Shown: positions 11,963-23,720 of the stretch, one piece after another
How the letters are laid out: every line of letters begins with the position of its first letter
Numbering within the stretch: the first letter of the stretch is position 1
NCBI GenBank assembly: GCA_019454045.1
Contig: SKCR01037659.1
Coordinates: 1 to 64,000, forward strand
Reading direction: 5' to 3'
From: Zanthoxylum bungeanum
Taxonomy: Eukaryota; Streptophyta; Magnoliopsida; Sapindales; Rutaceae
DNA length: 64,000 nucleotides
Made by a program: the position numbers and the translations under genes
The notes under the pieces: generated by a model
The model's database searches: none
Seen by the model: the letters and a program-made list of their open reading frames with translations, nothing else
Told to the model about the DNA's origin: nothing

Positions 11963-14274
11963 GGATTTGTTCAGTGTGTGACAGTGACAATCCTATCAAA
12001 GTTCGTGCAATGCATTTTTACTTACCTGGCTCGCCAGCTGCCGCATGGTCTGCCTGTTGTGTTGTGTAGATGGTGCTAAGCCCCGTACCTAGGGAGTCGC
12101 GGTTGCGTCTCCGTACCTAGAGTGCCGCAGTGATGATGCTAACCCCGTACCTGGGATTCATTCCTGGATTCCTTCCAAAACTATAACGGTGTGGGCCTCG
12201 GCCTTAGGATTCATTCCTGGATTCATTCAAAATTCTGACAATGCTGGTCTCGACCTTGGGATTCATTCCAAAACTGAGATTCTTTCTCGGATTCATTCCA
12301 AACTGAGATTCATTCTCGGATTCATTCCAAAACTGAGATTCCTTCTCGGATTCATTCCAAAACTGAGATTCCTTCTCGGATTCATTCCAAAGCTGAGATT
12401 CATTCTCGGATTCATTCCAAAGCTGAGATTCATTCTCGGATTCATTCCAAAGCTGAGAGTCCTTCTCGGATTCATTCCAAAGCTGAGAATCATTCTCGGA
12501 TTCATTCCATAGCTGAGATTCATTCTCGGATTCATTCCAAAGCTGAGATTCATTCTCGGATTCATTCCAAAGCTGAGATTCATTCTCGGATTCATTCCAA
12601 AGCTGAGAGTCCTTCTCGGATTCATTCTAAAGCTGAGATTCCTTCTCGGATTCATTCCAAAGCTGAGATTCATTCTCGGATTCATTCCGAAGCTGAGATT
12701 CATTCTCGGATTCATTCCGAAGCTGAGATTCATTCTCGGATTCATTCCAAGCTGAGATTCATTCCCAGATTTATTCCAAAGCTGAGATTCCTTCTCGGAT
12801 TCATTCCGAAGCTGAGATTCCTTCTCGGATTCATTCCGAAGCTGAGATTCATTCTCGGATTCATTCCAAAGCTGAGATTCATTCCCAGATTTATTCCAAA
12901 GCTGAGATTCCTTCTCGGATTCATTCTAAAACTGAGATTCCTTCTCGGATTCATTCCAAAAATTGATATTGATGTTGATGTGGGCCTCGCCCCCAGAGTG
13001 CCATACCCGACAAGGCTGATGTTGATGGTGTGGGCCTCGCCCCTGGAATGTCATATTGCCTCTCATGAGAGAATCTTGATAGCTGGACATACTTTTGTCC
13101 TCAATGAATGCTTTGCGTCGAAACCTGAGAACCTTCAAAGTACTCGATACAACTCAAATCTGACCGTCTGAGTGAATGATCTGAGCTAGACTCCAAGTGT
13201 GTGTGTGCCAAGGATCTTTCACAGCTTATTCCTTAAGTTAGCCAACTTGATGATTTCTCTTTAGAGAATCGGACCAGTGGGTCTAACCAACCTGGATGTC
13301 TTGATCACATTCTGTGATTACTTCATCATACTCAACATGATATGGTCTTCTGCATTTTGCTTTTGTCTCTTTCTTTTCATTTTGAATTTTTCTTTTTCTT
13401 TTTCTTTTTCTCTTTTCTTTTTCTTTTCTTGACACGCCTACCCTTTAAGGTAGCATTTCTCCTCATGGTGGTCCTAATACTCGCCCATGGGTAGCTTCAC
13501 GCTTATTGGTTATAGGTGGTCCTTTTTTTCTTTTTTTTTTTCGGAGAGACTTTTTCTTCGTTCCCAACCATATCATATATCGTAGCATCAGTAAACCAAG
13601 ATGGACATCCAGGCAAACGGTCATTCACCGATTCACCATCTCTTCAACTAGTCATCTTGCCAACCATTCAGGCTTCCACTGTTGAGATCCTGTCAAGTGC
13701 TCGTGAGTCTAGCCGATATCAATCCATTCAGAATACCGGATGAGAGCACATCTCATACTTATTACTTCTAAGGTTTCTCCCTACAGCAAACAATGTCATC
13801 ACCGGACATATGTCTAACTATCAAAGACTTCTCTCCATGGAATTCTTCCTTTCAACTGCCGAAAACATGGGCTTCGCCCCCTGGAATCCACTCCCGACAC
13901 TGATACTGATTCATTATTGAAATTGATAACATTGTTGCTGCTTCTGGTTGGCTTGACTTTGTTGCTTTCCCTTATTTTCTTTGGGACCTGCGAACACAAA
14001 CAAAACAATAGAATAAAACACTTGCATGTGATGTGTACGTATGAAAGTGTAGAGGTCCTCCCTGTTAATGATGGGTTGGATCCTCATTGTGCTCTTTGGC
14101 GCCATATGTTTCTGTTCGCCCCCTGTTGGTTCTCTTTCGTTTGAAATCTGCACAAACAAAACACAAAACAAGGGATGCAAGTTACGTGTATGCATGTATA
14201 CATGGATGAATTTCCTATCCCGTTGGGTTAGGTCTTCTGCTAATTCTCTTGATGACTGCTCAGTTTTCTTTCCT
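11963..14274 (-). other. 3' non-coding region of the gag-only gypsy element
   Basis: About 2.3 kb between the integrase remnant and the PPT, with no credible gene. It holds the 30-bp minisatellite (12260-12960), three nearby copies of 'ccgtacct' at 12085-12155, and several degenerate copies of a 'tgggcctcgccccc' motif (about 12190, 12980, 13033, 13867). A pyrimidine run of ctttt repeats lies at about 13383-13430, with another T run near 13520. Long repeat-bearing 3' regions of this kind are known for Tat/Ogre elements. Confidence 0.75.
12260..12960. repeat. 30-bp tandem minisatellite, about 23 units
   Basis: The unit gctgagattc attctcggat tcattccaaa recurs head to tail with few changes (cattct or ccttct, ccaaag or ccgaag). 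Because 30 is a multiple of three, both strands stay open, giving false ORFs such as a 10-residue MNPRxNLSFG repeat on the minus strand. There are no spacers, so this is not a CRISPR-like array. It lies in the 3' region of the gypsy element, between the integrase remnant and the PPT. Confidence 0.98.
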
Positions 14275-14481
14275 TCAGGCAAAGTACTGTTTCAATCTGT
14301 CCACGTCGATCGGCTCGGTGAACTCATTCTCCTCTAAATCTAGCAGTCTCACTGTCCCGTTTCCCAATTTCTGAATGGCTATCCTGTCTTTTCTGCTTGC
14401 TTCTTCTGAGGATTCCCCGTGTTCTAAACATCGTCGAGTATCATAGTACCAGGGTTGAATGCCTTTGCCAAATATACTCAT
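14275..14481 (-). pseudogene. Integrase C-terminal remnant (gypsy polyprotein end)
   Basis: A 68-codon frame ends with LGNGTVRLLDLEENEF followed by a PIDVDRLKQYFA end. This matches the usual last residues of plant gypsy pol (GNGAYxLxxxEG...NxxxLKxYY), the target-binding tail of integrase. The stop codon after QYFA is the natural pol stop. Only this tail survives: a deletion of several kilobases joined the gag end near 14670 to it. About 190 bases between them match neither side clearly. Retention of the pol end shows the element descends from a full-length parent. Confidence 0.8.
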
Positions 14482-14669
14482 GTTGCAGGTTGAAAGGAGG
14501 AGACTCGGGCAAGTAAGCGAAATGAACGTCTTTATTATTATTGAGAAAAAGGTTCGATCAAACAGACAAAATCAATGTCTTAAAAAATGCAGGATTGCAA
14601 TCAAATAAACCAAGGAAAACATCTTCATTATCTGCGGCATTGTCTCCTTTCTCAGCCTACGGTTCTTCA

Positions 14670-16042
14670 CTACTGCCATCTCCTATCCCCATGTAAGAAG
14701 CTGGGTGTTTGAGAGCTTGGAGGACAAAGTTTTCGGGTAGGCCGGAGTTGATCATGTAGTTGGGTAGAGGTTTCGTATGTTGTGTTGGGTTGTTCTTTTT
14801 CAGGGTCGGGTATTTTACGGGTGTCAATTAGGTCTTGGATCTTATGCCTGAGGCGGGGGCAGTTGTCAGTTTCGTGACCCTTTTGTTGGTGGAAGTAACA
14901 AAATAAGTTCAAATCAAGGTAGTGTGGCACAAGGCTTGGAAGTGGTTTAGGTTCTAAGGGCTTCAGGAGCCCTTGCATCTTCAGCTTTTCGAACACCTTC
15001 GACAGAGGCTTACCAAGGTTGGAGAATCGCCTGTTTCTGATGGTAGTAACCTCGGAACTAACGGGTTTGGTTTCAGAAGGCCCTAAAAAGTCCTTCTATT
15101 CTGGCCATAAAATTTTGGGCTCTCAACTTCTTCTTCCTTAATGTCCATGACAGTCTCCCTCAACTGTCGAAAATCCATGATCATGGAGGCCATCCTCCTC
15201 AGCTTCCCATAAATAGAGGGCTTGGTGCCCTTGATGATCATTTTTATATGGTCCTTCTCTGAGGGCCTAGTCTGAATTTTCAATAACCGACTCCTTCATC
15301 TGTCTACATATTCTTTAAAGTTTTCCTCCAGTTTCTGCTTGATGTTCTCCAGATCTCGGAGTGACAGGTCGATCTCTAAGTCAGTGACATATTGTTTCAG
15401 GAAGGCATCGGCTAACTCCCTCCAGTCTTCTTTCACATTCTTCTCCAAACTGTGGTACCATACCACGGGAGCCCCCTCGAGTGACATCCCAAACATCTTT
15501 TGGGCCTGACGCTGTGATAGGCCTACTGAACTCATAATTGAAACATATTGACGGAGATGGACCCTCGGATCCCCATTTCCATTGAATTTAGCAATATCTG
15601 GCATTTTAAAGTTACCAGGCAATTGTTCTTCAAAAGTCATTGACTCGTAGTTCAACAGATCTTCATCTTTACCCTTCATCTTGCGGGTAACTGTTTCCAC
15701 CTGATCCCTAAGTTTTTGCAACTCTACTTGAGACCCAGTTATTTTTCCAGCAGCATACTCAACCATATCATTATCAAACATTGGAATATCATCGTTAACC
15801 CTGTTCTGAGGCTCTTCACGCCTCTCATTTTCAGAACTACCCCCAGCACGGGGTACAGCCATATTAGATAAGGCAGCAGTTAAAGTCTGGAGCTGTTCAG
15901 TCATTTTAGCAATATTGGCTTCCATCTGATCCATTCGGGACCTCTCATTCACAGATTCACTCATTTTTGCTGCTGATCTTTTGATAAGTCTTTTCCCTTC
16001 CCTAACCCAACAGGTATCTATGATGACTTTTTTGAAACACAA
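14670..16042 (-). pseudogene. gag (capsid/nucleocapsid) of the gypsy element, with stops
   Basis: The main frame 16042-15296 begins with a charged region and a coiled-coil-like helix (MDQMEANIAKMTEQLQTLTAAL). It continues into the retrotransposon gag capsid domain (FNGNGDPRVHLRQYVSIM, then the GAPVVWYHSLE and DAFLKQY motifs). A stop at 15293-15295 stands where the family has Trp after YVDR. The frame continues to 15083 and ends at a frameshift. 14670-14996 carries the nucleocapsid knuckle (CYFHQQKGHETDNC, a C-x2-H-x4-H-x4-C form) followed by IQDLIDTRKI, as in Tat/Ogre-type gags. The protein would form the particle that packages element RNA. At least two lesions inactivate this copy. Confidence 0.88.
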
Positions 16043-16954
16043 GGGTTAGCATGATACATGTATGCATGATATGCGTGAGATGAGTATTAATGCATGAAAT
16101 AAAAATCGGCACATTATCATTTCAAAGTATTTAGTCACACTATTGCGCAGTGTAAACTTGTCCCAGTTGAAAAGGCCCAACAAGTTTACATTTTGCGATA
16201 ATATAACTAAATAACTTCAAATGATAAGAGGCCCAAACACATGATGACCCATTGACACTTTAGAAGCTTTTGGCCCAATGGTCAAAGGACATGAACTTGT
16301 CCCTGTTTAAATGGCCCAACAAGTTTGTCTCTTGACAAAAAGCCCAACCGATTCCAAATGACAAAGGTCCCAAACACAAGCATAAGTAAATAATTTCTAA
16401 GAGTCATAAAACTACGGTTCATGTGTAGGTTTTATGAATGTAAACAAAGGCCCATATTGATAAAGGATTACCCATAACTAGGACTCCCCACTCAAGGGTT
16501 CAAACGACCAAGTGAGCGCACCTTATATGTCAACAAGTTAAGGTATGTGACTAACTGTCAAATGGACTTCCCGTTGTAGATTCCCCAGAGGGAAGGTGGA
16601 GCGAGGCTCTCTTAAGTACCCTAGCCCCTTAGGCTCTTATCGCTTGGTGACAGGAATAAACAACGAGTCCTCCAAATTAGTCTATCACATGAGATGATTA
16701 TCTAGATGCCTTCACATCTTTTCCTTATAAATAGGTAGTGAATGAAGGAAGACACCAACCATCCCCTAGGAAAATGATTATCTAGGTGCCTTCACAGCTT
16801 TTCCTTATAAAAAGGTAGTGAATGAAGGAAGACACCAAACCATCACCTAGCCCTAGCAATGCCTTTGATTAAATTCCATAAACCCACAGTAAACATGGTT
16901 AATTAAGACACAAATCCAAACATACAAGACAATATTTCGAGGCCGATTCTCTAT
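16043..16954 (-). other. 5' leader of the gag-only gypsy element
   Basis: About 0.9 kb between PBS and gag with no ORF. It has two internal repeats. One is a degenerate pair around 16150 and 16290 sharing 'ggcccaacaagttt' with similar flanks. The other is the 89-bp tandem pair at 16692-16860. A 15-nt string cttaggctcttatcg (16629-16643), with similar flanking bases, recurs in the leader-like region of copia A at about 37448-37462. Confidence 0.7.
16692..16860. repeat. 89-bp tandem duplication in the gag leader
   Basis: Two adjacent copies start at atgattatctag (16694 and 16783) and run through gtagtgaatgaaggaagacacc with only a few differences. Confidence 0.9.
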
Positions 16955-16973
16955 CCCCAGTGGAGTCGCCAGA
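16955..16973 (-). other. Primer binding site (TGGCGACTCC type)
   Basis: The minus strand reads CTGGCGACTCCACTGGGGA directly inside the 5' LTR. This is the TGGCG-type primer site common in plant gypsy elements and fixes the orientation. Confidence 0.85.
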
Positions 16974-16974
16974 C

Positions 16975-19668
16975 TGTAGGACACAGAAGCTGGGCGACGC
17001 ATGCTGTTCTAGACTCAGGGCCTAGTTGGGAGTACGGAGTAGCCCACGGGGGACTAAACCGGAGAGTAATGGAGTCGCCACCCGGTGTGAACCGGGAAAA
17101 TGATTTAAGGCCGCACTCACCCCTCGCAAGGGAAGACCTCAAACCGTTGGGTTCGGAATGGTCCCTTACTTATGTCATTTGTAATGAATGGATTTGTGCA
17201 ATATTAACCAAGTCTACTCAACATACATGTTGGTCAAAGTAGTCTAAATTCTAGGTCTGCATGCTTCAACAGTAAACTTTTCATAACGGCAAACATCCGA
17301 CATCACACATCAAACATGCTACAACATAGTAATCTAAACATGCCTTAATTTAAATTCCTAATACAAAAGGTAAATAACTAAAACATGCTTGAAATAAAAA
17401 CTTCATAATAAAAAATAACATCTAATAGCTCAAATCAGTCAAATGGACGAAATGAAATACGTGAATCTTTCGAGTGGTACGGGGCATTGTATCCCGAGTG
17501 CAAACCATAATACCGTCCATTCAGATTCGGCTATTGAATTTATGTCCGGGTTTCCATCCGATATACCACAAGAAAGAACACATATTTCATTCATCCTGAA
17601 ATCACATCATATACTAATTCATTATTTCATGCGAACTAATTCTAAATAACATGCTCAAATAACCATTCAAATTAAACACATAAAAATACATTTCCTAAAT
17701 CATTATTTTATGTAAATAAATTTAATACAACATACTAAAATAATTGAACACATTAAATGCATGAAATACATTTTTTTAAGCCAATTCCAACAACATGCCA
17801 AGTTAACTACTCATGCTAAAATACCATAAAATACATTTTTAAATCATTATTGTATGTGAGAAAATTCTGTAATATAAACCCTCAGGTCTAACCTCTTTTG
17901 TCGTTGCTCGGAGACGCGTTACACGGCCGTCGGAAAGGCTAAATCACCACGATCACGCCGGTTCGCTGTTTTAGTGTTTTGCTCACTGCTTTGCCGCTTC
18001 GCTCGCTGTTTTGAGTCCGCTTTGCTGCGTTTCAGGTCACCACACTTTGCTCACTGGTTTGCAGTGAATTAAGGGCTGTTTTGGTGATGGTTTGGGCGAG
18101 AATATGGAGGGCTAAACTGGGCAGAATGTGTGCTGGTTCCAGGCAGAATGAGGGCTGATTCACGGTAATCCAGGGGCTGTATGCGGTAGTTTAGGGAGTT
18201 ATTTTCGGTGATGTACAAGGGCTGTTGCGGAGGTAGTTTACTGGGCAGTATTTGTGGTAATGCTGGGCAGTTTTCAGGGGTTATTTTTGGTAGTAATAGG
18301 CAGTTTTATGGGCATTGTTTGTGGCTTGAAGGGGGCAGTATGTGAGGGCTGGTGTGAGGCTTGTTACGTGAGTGTAGGTGAATGTTTGCGTGAAGGCTAT
18401 GGCTGGCAAATGCAGTGGCGTGAAGGCTTGTTTGGGCAAGAGGCAGTGACGTGTTGTTGAATTGTGGTGGCTTTGTGCGCTGCTGAAGGGTGAAGGATTT
18501 CTTGGGCGATGTGGGACTAAATGGAGGCAGTTTTGTGCGTGGAAATTTGAAGGCAATTAAGGTGGGTAGTTTCCTAATAGATATGGGATTGAGGGGAGTG
18601 ATAGGTTGCAGTTTTTGTTGGTTTGGGGGTATATTTGGGCAGATTTTGGGGTTGTTTTGAGCGTGAATGTGGGGGGCTAAATTGAACAGTTTGTGCGTTG
18701 GTTATAGTGGCTGGTTGGAGGCTGTGAGGGGCGTGTATGCAAGAGGCTGAAGTGAGGCAGTAGGTGCGTGAAGATCAAAGGCAGAAGTGAGGCAGTGAAT
18801 GGCGATAGATGAGGGGCTGCAGTGAGGCAGTGTGCGCTAGTTCCAGGGGCTGTATGAAGGCTGTTTTTGTGCGTGAGGATGGGCAGTGAAGGAGGGGACT
18901 TTGGGCGTGTGTTGTAGGGGAAATAAGGGGCTGGTTTATGATCTCCAAATGCTAAGTGTATGCTCAAATGTGCTTGATCTCTCTTGGCATCCACAAGGCA
19001 GAAAAATCATGGTTTATATAGGCAATTTAGAGTGCATTTAATGGTAGGCCAATGATATTTATTTTGATACCAAACTTGGTTGAAATAAAATGCATAATTG
19101 GATGGCTTTGTTGACATATACAAAAGATGGTTTGAAAAAAATCAAAGGTGGTGGGATGGTGATGGGCGTGAGGTGTAGGGAATTAATGGTGTGGGGGGAG
19201 TGCTTGACTTGGTGAGGGAGGATATTAAATGATGTAGGGTTGGTTTAATAAATGTCTTGGAAAGTTAACATCAAGGTAAAAGGCAAGGTCAAATGTTAAA
19301 GTGAATAGGTAGAAGGGTAAATCATGATGGAATAGTGTAAGGAGGGTAGAAAATGGTGTCAAGGTCGTGGGCCTCCTAGGTGGTGGGCTTGGTGCTTGGT
19401 TGGTTTTGGTTTAACGGGATTTGGATGTGGATTTGGGTGTCTAGGTGGGTTTGGAATGGTTTGCGGTGATTTTCGAGCTATAGGAACACTTTGAAACGAC
19501 CATTCAGCAAGCAAACTCTGAGCGAACTTAGCGGATTAATTCTGAAATATATCATCTCTTGACTTTACCTTTCCTTCGACCGCTTTCCGCGAACTCCACG
19601 ACTAAAAAGGCGGTGCCTCCTTTCAAGACTCTTCATCGGGTTCGGTATACAAAAATGCAATGCCTACA
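16975..19668 (-). repeat. 5' LTR of the gag-only gypsy element
   Basis: 2694 bp, TGTAGG...CCTACA, followed directly by the right TSD copy ataag at 19669-19673. It is almost identical to 9251-11944; the visible differences are scattered substitutions and short indels, for example near 17400. Confidence 0.95.
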
Positions 19669-20285
19669 ATAAGGTATATAGGCATTGCCCCTCTTCTAGG
19701 AGCCCTAACAACCCTAAATATTGTTTTACCAAGAGCCTCTTTCTTAGGACTTGCCATACCAGTAATTCAACCTCTGGCAGACACCAAACCCTTCCACACT
19801 CTATTTTCCCCTTGAAGATTATTAGAGACATTTGACATAAACATCCTGTAAAAAGAATGAACTTTGAAGAGGCCATTATGAAAATATTTCCATATAATTA
19901 TGTCGTTCTTTCTTTCATTAAAAACAACCTCGGGAGAGTAAAACTCTCAATTCATTCCAAACCTCTTTCTCTCAAAAAGAGGGGTCTTCTTAACTGAATA
20001 TACTAAACCCATCCTTTATCTCTCCAGAAGCCACTCTCACTCACCGTACTTCCTTTAAACTGAGATAATAAATACACTCTTGGAACTACATCTCTTAAAA
20101 GACACTTCTATCAACCATTTATCTTCCCAGAAAGAAAATTTGTACGCCCATTCCCCACCATCATACCAAAACCATCTTCAATGACTTGAGCAAATCTTGA
20201 ATTGTAACTCATGATTGATTTAATTCCTCTAGCAATTGGTGATAGCCTCATGTTATTAAACTGAGCCTCCTGCTATTAAACTGAA
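19669..20285 (-). pseudogene. LINE ORF2 fragment upstream of and within the zf-RVT domain
   Basis: Reading the minus strand in broken frames gives an L1-type ORF2 C-terminal half: SRFAQVIEDGFGMMVGNGR, then TPLFEREVWNELRVLL, then LVWQVLRKRLLVKQYLGLLG just before the zinc-binding cysteines. The chain continues across the gypsy element into 9185-9250. Plant L1 ORF2 has this order after RT, and the domain helps the enzyme grip RNA. Many stops and shifts are present. At about 20286 it abuts copia A sequence. It may be the left half of the LINE whose RT half is at 41191-41960. Confidence 0.75.
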
Positions 20286-20299
20286 GCTTCATAGCAAGA

Positions 20300-20899
20300 A
20301 ACAAAATGTTATATTTTGAAGTCTCTCTCAGATACCTCAAAACTCTTACTATGGCCTTCGAGTGGTTATGTTCTGGATTACTAGTATATCTGCTAAGCTT
20401 GTTCACAGCTTGGGCGATATCAAGTCATGTGCAATTCATGAGATACATCAGACTTCCGATGATCCTTGAATACTCTAATTGCGATACGCTTGAGCCAGCA
20501 TTCTTTGATAGATGAAGAGTTAGGTCTACAGGAGTTCTAGCCACATTTAGATCTCCATTGTTATATTTCTCAAGTATATTCTCAACATAATGTGTCTGAG
20601 ATAATATATATCCTTCCGATGTTCTAGAAATCTTAATTCCTAGGATCACACCAGCTATACCCAAATCTTTCATATCAAATTTGCTGGATAACACTTTCTT
20701 GGTAGACTGAATCATTTCATTATTACTACCAATTATCAGCATATCGTCTACGTAGAGACATACAATGACATATCCATTTTGAGTTGATTTGGTGTACACA
20801 CACTTATCACACTCATTGGTTTTGAACCCACTTGCCAACATCTTTTTGTCAAATTTCTCATGCCATTGTTTAGGTGCTTGTTTTAATCCGTACAAGGAT
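20300..20899 (-). pseudogene. Copia A reverse transcriptase, C-terminal half
   Basis: Begins just inside the nested LTR with KSLYGLKQAPKQWHEKFD and contains the catalytic YVDDMLIIG block, then LGIKISRTSEGYILSQTHYV and GSLMYLMNCT. The next codon is a stop where the family has Arg (the RPDIAxAV motif), after which the frame decays toward the start of RNase H. It copies element RNA into DNA in the family; here it is non-functional. The N-terminal half lies 9.9 kb away at 30772-31130. The first codons contain the target site of the nested element. Confidence 0.92.
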
Positions 20900-20904
20900 T
20901 TCAC

Positions 20905-22943
20905 TGTTGGAGTTTCTAGGTCCATAGGATCGAATACAAGCAATGAAATAATTGCGAATACAAATCGAGAAAGTCACGGAATACTTACATCGAGCGGTTG
21001 AGCGACGCGGAGGCAACAAAAATGAAGTTTCTGCCCACTGGTTTCACGCCCACTGCAGCAGTTCACCTCACTGTTATACGCCATTTTGGTCTCCTTCATC
21101 AAGCTCCAAGCTTCGTCGAATGGTTCTCGGCTCATGGGTGAGCTTCCCTATCACATTCGCATGTCTCTCGGAGTGCTAGCTCTCTAGAAATTTGCCACAA
21201 ATCTCACTGCACTTGCTTCCCATGCTCACGGTTTTTGTGAGAAAACTAGTGAACATTTCAGCCCTCCATGGGCGTGAATGAGGAGAGAAAATGGAGAAGG
21301 AGAGAGAGAGATAAAAGTGTGTAAAATGAATTGGAAAAAATGGTAAATGATTTCCAAAACCTATACCAAATTTTTCCCTCCAAAAACAAAGCATTAAATG
21401 CCAACCACACACATCAACTTGCCATCAATCCATCACTCAGTGAATAGTGACTGGCATCAATCACTCAAAGTGAAAGACATCCATCACTTGATTGACGACT
21501 GATGTGACGTTAGAAGCGACTAGCGATTTGACGCTTGATTTGATTTGCCACACTCGAATTCGAAATGCGAATGCGCTCGCAAATAATCTTGGGCTCGGGT
21601 TCGCTAATTCTAAATTAAAGAATTTTCCGTTGTGACGCAATTAAATGATTACGCCTAGCGAAGTCACTATTCACGTCGCTAACGAATTAATTCGTTCACC
21701 CGAATTAAAATCTAATTTTAATTCCGCGTCGAAATCCAATTTTGTTTAATATATCAAACATATTAATTTACCGATTAATTTCAAATTATTCGTTCTCTCT
21801 CTTTAAATGATATTTTATCCCAGATAAAATATCTCCGCAATTAATCCCAGATTAATTTTTTCTCTCATCTAATTAATCCCAGATTAATTAAAAGTGCGAG
21901 TCATACGTCATCGGTGAATCTTTGGGAAGCGACCCATGAGATCCCCGGATATGTTGGCAGTAAATTCGGTCGTCGGACTATCCGAACACGTAAGTACCTC
22001 GTACTACGTTTATACCGAATTACAAGACAAGGTTGGCTTCTAGCAAAGCGCCATGCCTCCCCAATTCTCCGGAAATATCCTTACAGGAATAATGATCTAT
22101 ATCAAGCGTAATATACCGTAGTATTGCGTATTTCTGTCCAGTATCGGATGATCACATGCAAGGCCTAGGGATGGTACAGTGTCTGCCTCTTACGATGCAT
22201 ATATCGGATAACGAGCAACTAGTCTCTTTAGAATCGAGTAATCATGACCAAGTCATATTATCCCGACGGTTGCAACCTTTATAGAGAACTAGTTTTGTAT
22301 CCCTGCGCGATCATCAACTCCATATGACTGGAGTGACACTTACATCTTAACATCGCACCCAACACACTACGATTCTCGATATACCCAGAATTGGCTTACA
22401 CAGGAACCGGTTAAAGCCCTGGACTACCTCAACCAAAGTATATTGATTGTCGTATGCATTAGCGGTGCAAGTCTCAGGTTAAGACCAAATACACCTACCC
22501 TGATTTCGGACTTCCATAGACACGTAGTCATACTACCAATGGAATTCCGAGGGGGTCTATCCAGAGCGAAGCTGTTTCCCATACCATCGGTGAAACACAA
22601 CCTTCTATTACACTTGCATGAGTATCTTATACCCAAATATATGAGAACTATGCCGTTGTGCCCTCACAATGCGCACAAGTGTAATACTAGTCTTTTACGC
22701 ATTCATCGATGTCCAATCTCGATAATGCTCTGACTAGGGACGTTTAATGATTTATCCTTCGTGGACTGATACTGTCTCATATCGTTCTCTGTCCAGGAGC
22801 AAATCATAGGGACCTCTCATCATTTATACATCTAGGTGATCTAATCACAAATGATAAGAGTGCAATCTCCTTTGTCACATAGTTAATTTGTACAACAACA
22901 CAATGATCTGTACAAATAATGACGCTATGGGAATTGTCCAACA
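20905..22943 (-). repeat. 3' LTR of the nested copia-type element
   Basis: TGTTGGAGTT...TCCAACA, highly similar to 28720-30771 and 49733-51742 along its length. No gene is seen in it. Confidence 0.95.
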
Positions 22944-22956
22944 ATCTCCCACTTGG
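22944..22956 (-). other. Polypurine tract
   Basis: The plus strand atctcccacttgg is the complement of CCAAGTGGGAGAT, purine-rich and directly against the LTR. The same tract follows the LTR at 51742. Confidence 0.8.
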
Positions 22957-23720
22957 CCTATAGCCAGTCACTCGAGTGCTTGACACCCGAACTATGTACG
23001 GTTGGCTCAAATTGCTGTGAAAGGACTTTCGTCTGCGGATTTGCATGATTATTGTCTGATGCGATTTATTCGATCATCACATCCCCACGATGTATGATCC
23101 GAACGAATCAGATGAATATCGAAGTATGTATCTGGATCGTTGATGAGACCATTAATTCTTTAGCATGTGCTGACGCCTAGCTCAGCTGCTAACAGAACTA
23201 TTCCTAATCCAATTGGGATTTATTATCGACCCAGAAGGCTTCTATTGCCGCTTCAGCTGCAGCAATAACCCGCATTTGTTGTTTATACGGTAACAGTATC
23301 TTGCTTGGAAGATTTCCAGCTTACTTTATCGTTATTCAAACTGTATAGTGCCGTTTGCGACTTTCAGTCATCTTTATCGGTTAGGAAACTTGCAACAGTG
23401 ATCCCAGTCACTTCAAGTTCTCCATCTCTATAGTTTAAGACAGCATCCTTAGTTCTCCAAGATACTAACGGATGTTCTTAACATTAATCCAGTGACTATC
23501 ACTCGGATTGGCCTGTTTGTGAATCATATGCTCAAAGCGTATGAGACACCAGGTCGCATACATTTTTCAATGTACGATTCCACGGAGAGTTTTCTCGAAA
23601 GCCAAGCTTTCACCGATTATTTATTGGGAATATCATTACCAAGAAATTACATGGTTTATCATTATTTATTTAGGACATTTATTGTCAGTGCGCTCCCACT
23701 AACCTCCTTATATACACAAG
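22957..23720 (-). pseudogene. Copia RT end / RNase H relic
   Basis: Minus-strand reading with many stops still shows the family pattern: MRPGVSYALS, then SHW-like and VTGIT...SFLTDKDD, and further on AAEAAIEAFWVD. These correspond to TRPDVSYALS, the YTDASF...KDD segment and AASEAAKEAVW of plant copia RNase H. One TGA, directly after ALSI, is shared with the copy at 51743-53165, while other lesions differ. The ancestor was therefore already broken when the family spread. Confidence 0.75.

Larger units (their letters stand above)
9251..19668 (-). mobile_element. Complete gag-only Ty3/gypsy element (Tat/Ogre-like), 10.4 kb
   Basis: Two LTRs of equal length (9251-11944 and 16975-19668, each 2694 bp) start TGTAGGACAC and end CCTACA. 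An exact 5-bp TSD ataag flanks them (9246-9250, 19669-19673). The minus-strand order is 5' LTR, PBS, long leader, gag, a short integrase C-terminal remnant, a 3' region with a 30-bp minisatellite, PPT, 3' LTR. Protease, RT, RNase H and integrase core are missing, so it must have moved with enzymes supplied in trans. In a 490-bp stretch aligned by eye (10141-10630 against 17869-18357) I count about five substitutions and one indel, so the insertion is fairly young. It sits inside a LINE coding domain. Confidence 0.93.

Noticed and set aside
12189..12954. ORFs of 70-150 codons on both strands with a repeated 10-residue motif
   Set aside because: They are produced by the 30-bp minisatellite, whose length is divisible by three; no non-repeat coding sequence is attached.
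12260..12960. CRISPR-like array
   Set aside because: Units are contiguous with no unique spacers, and the sequence is plant retroelement DNA.
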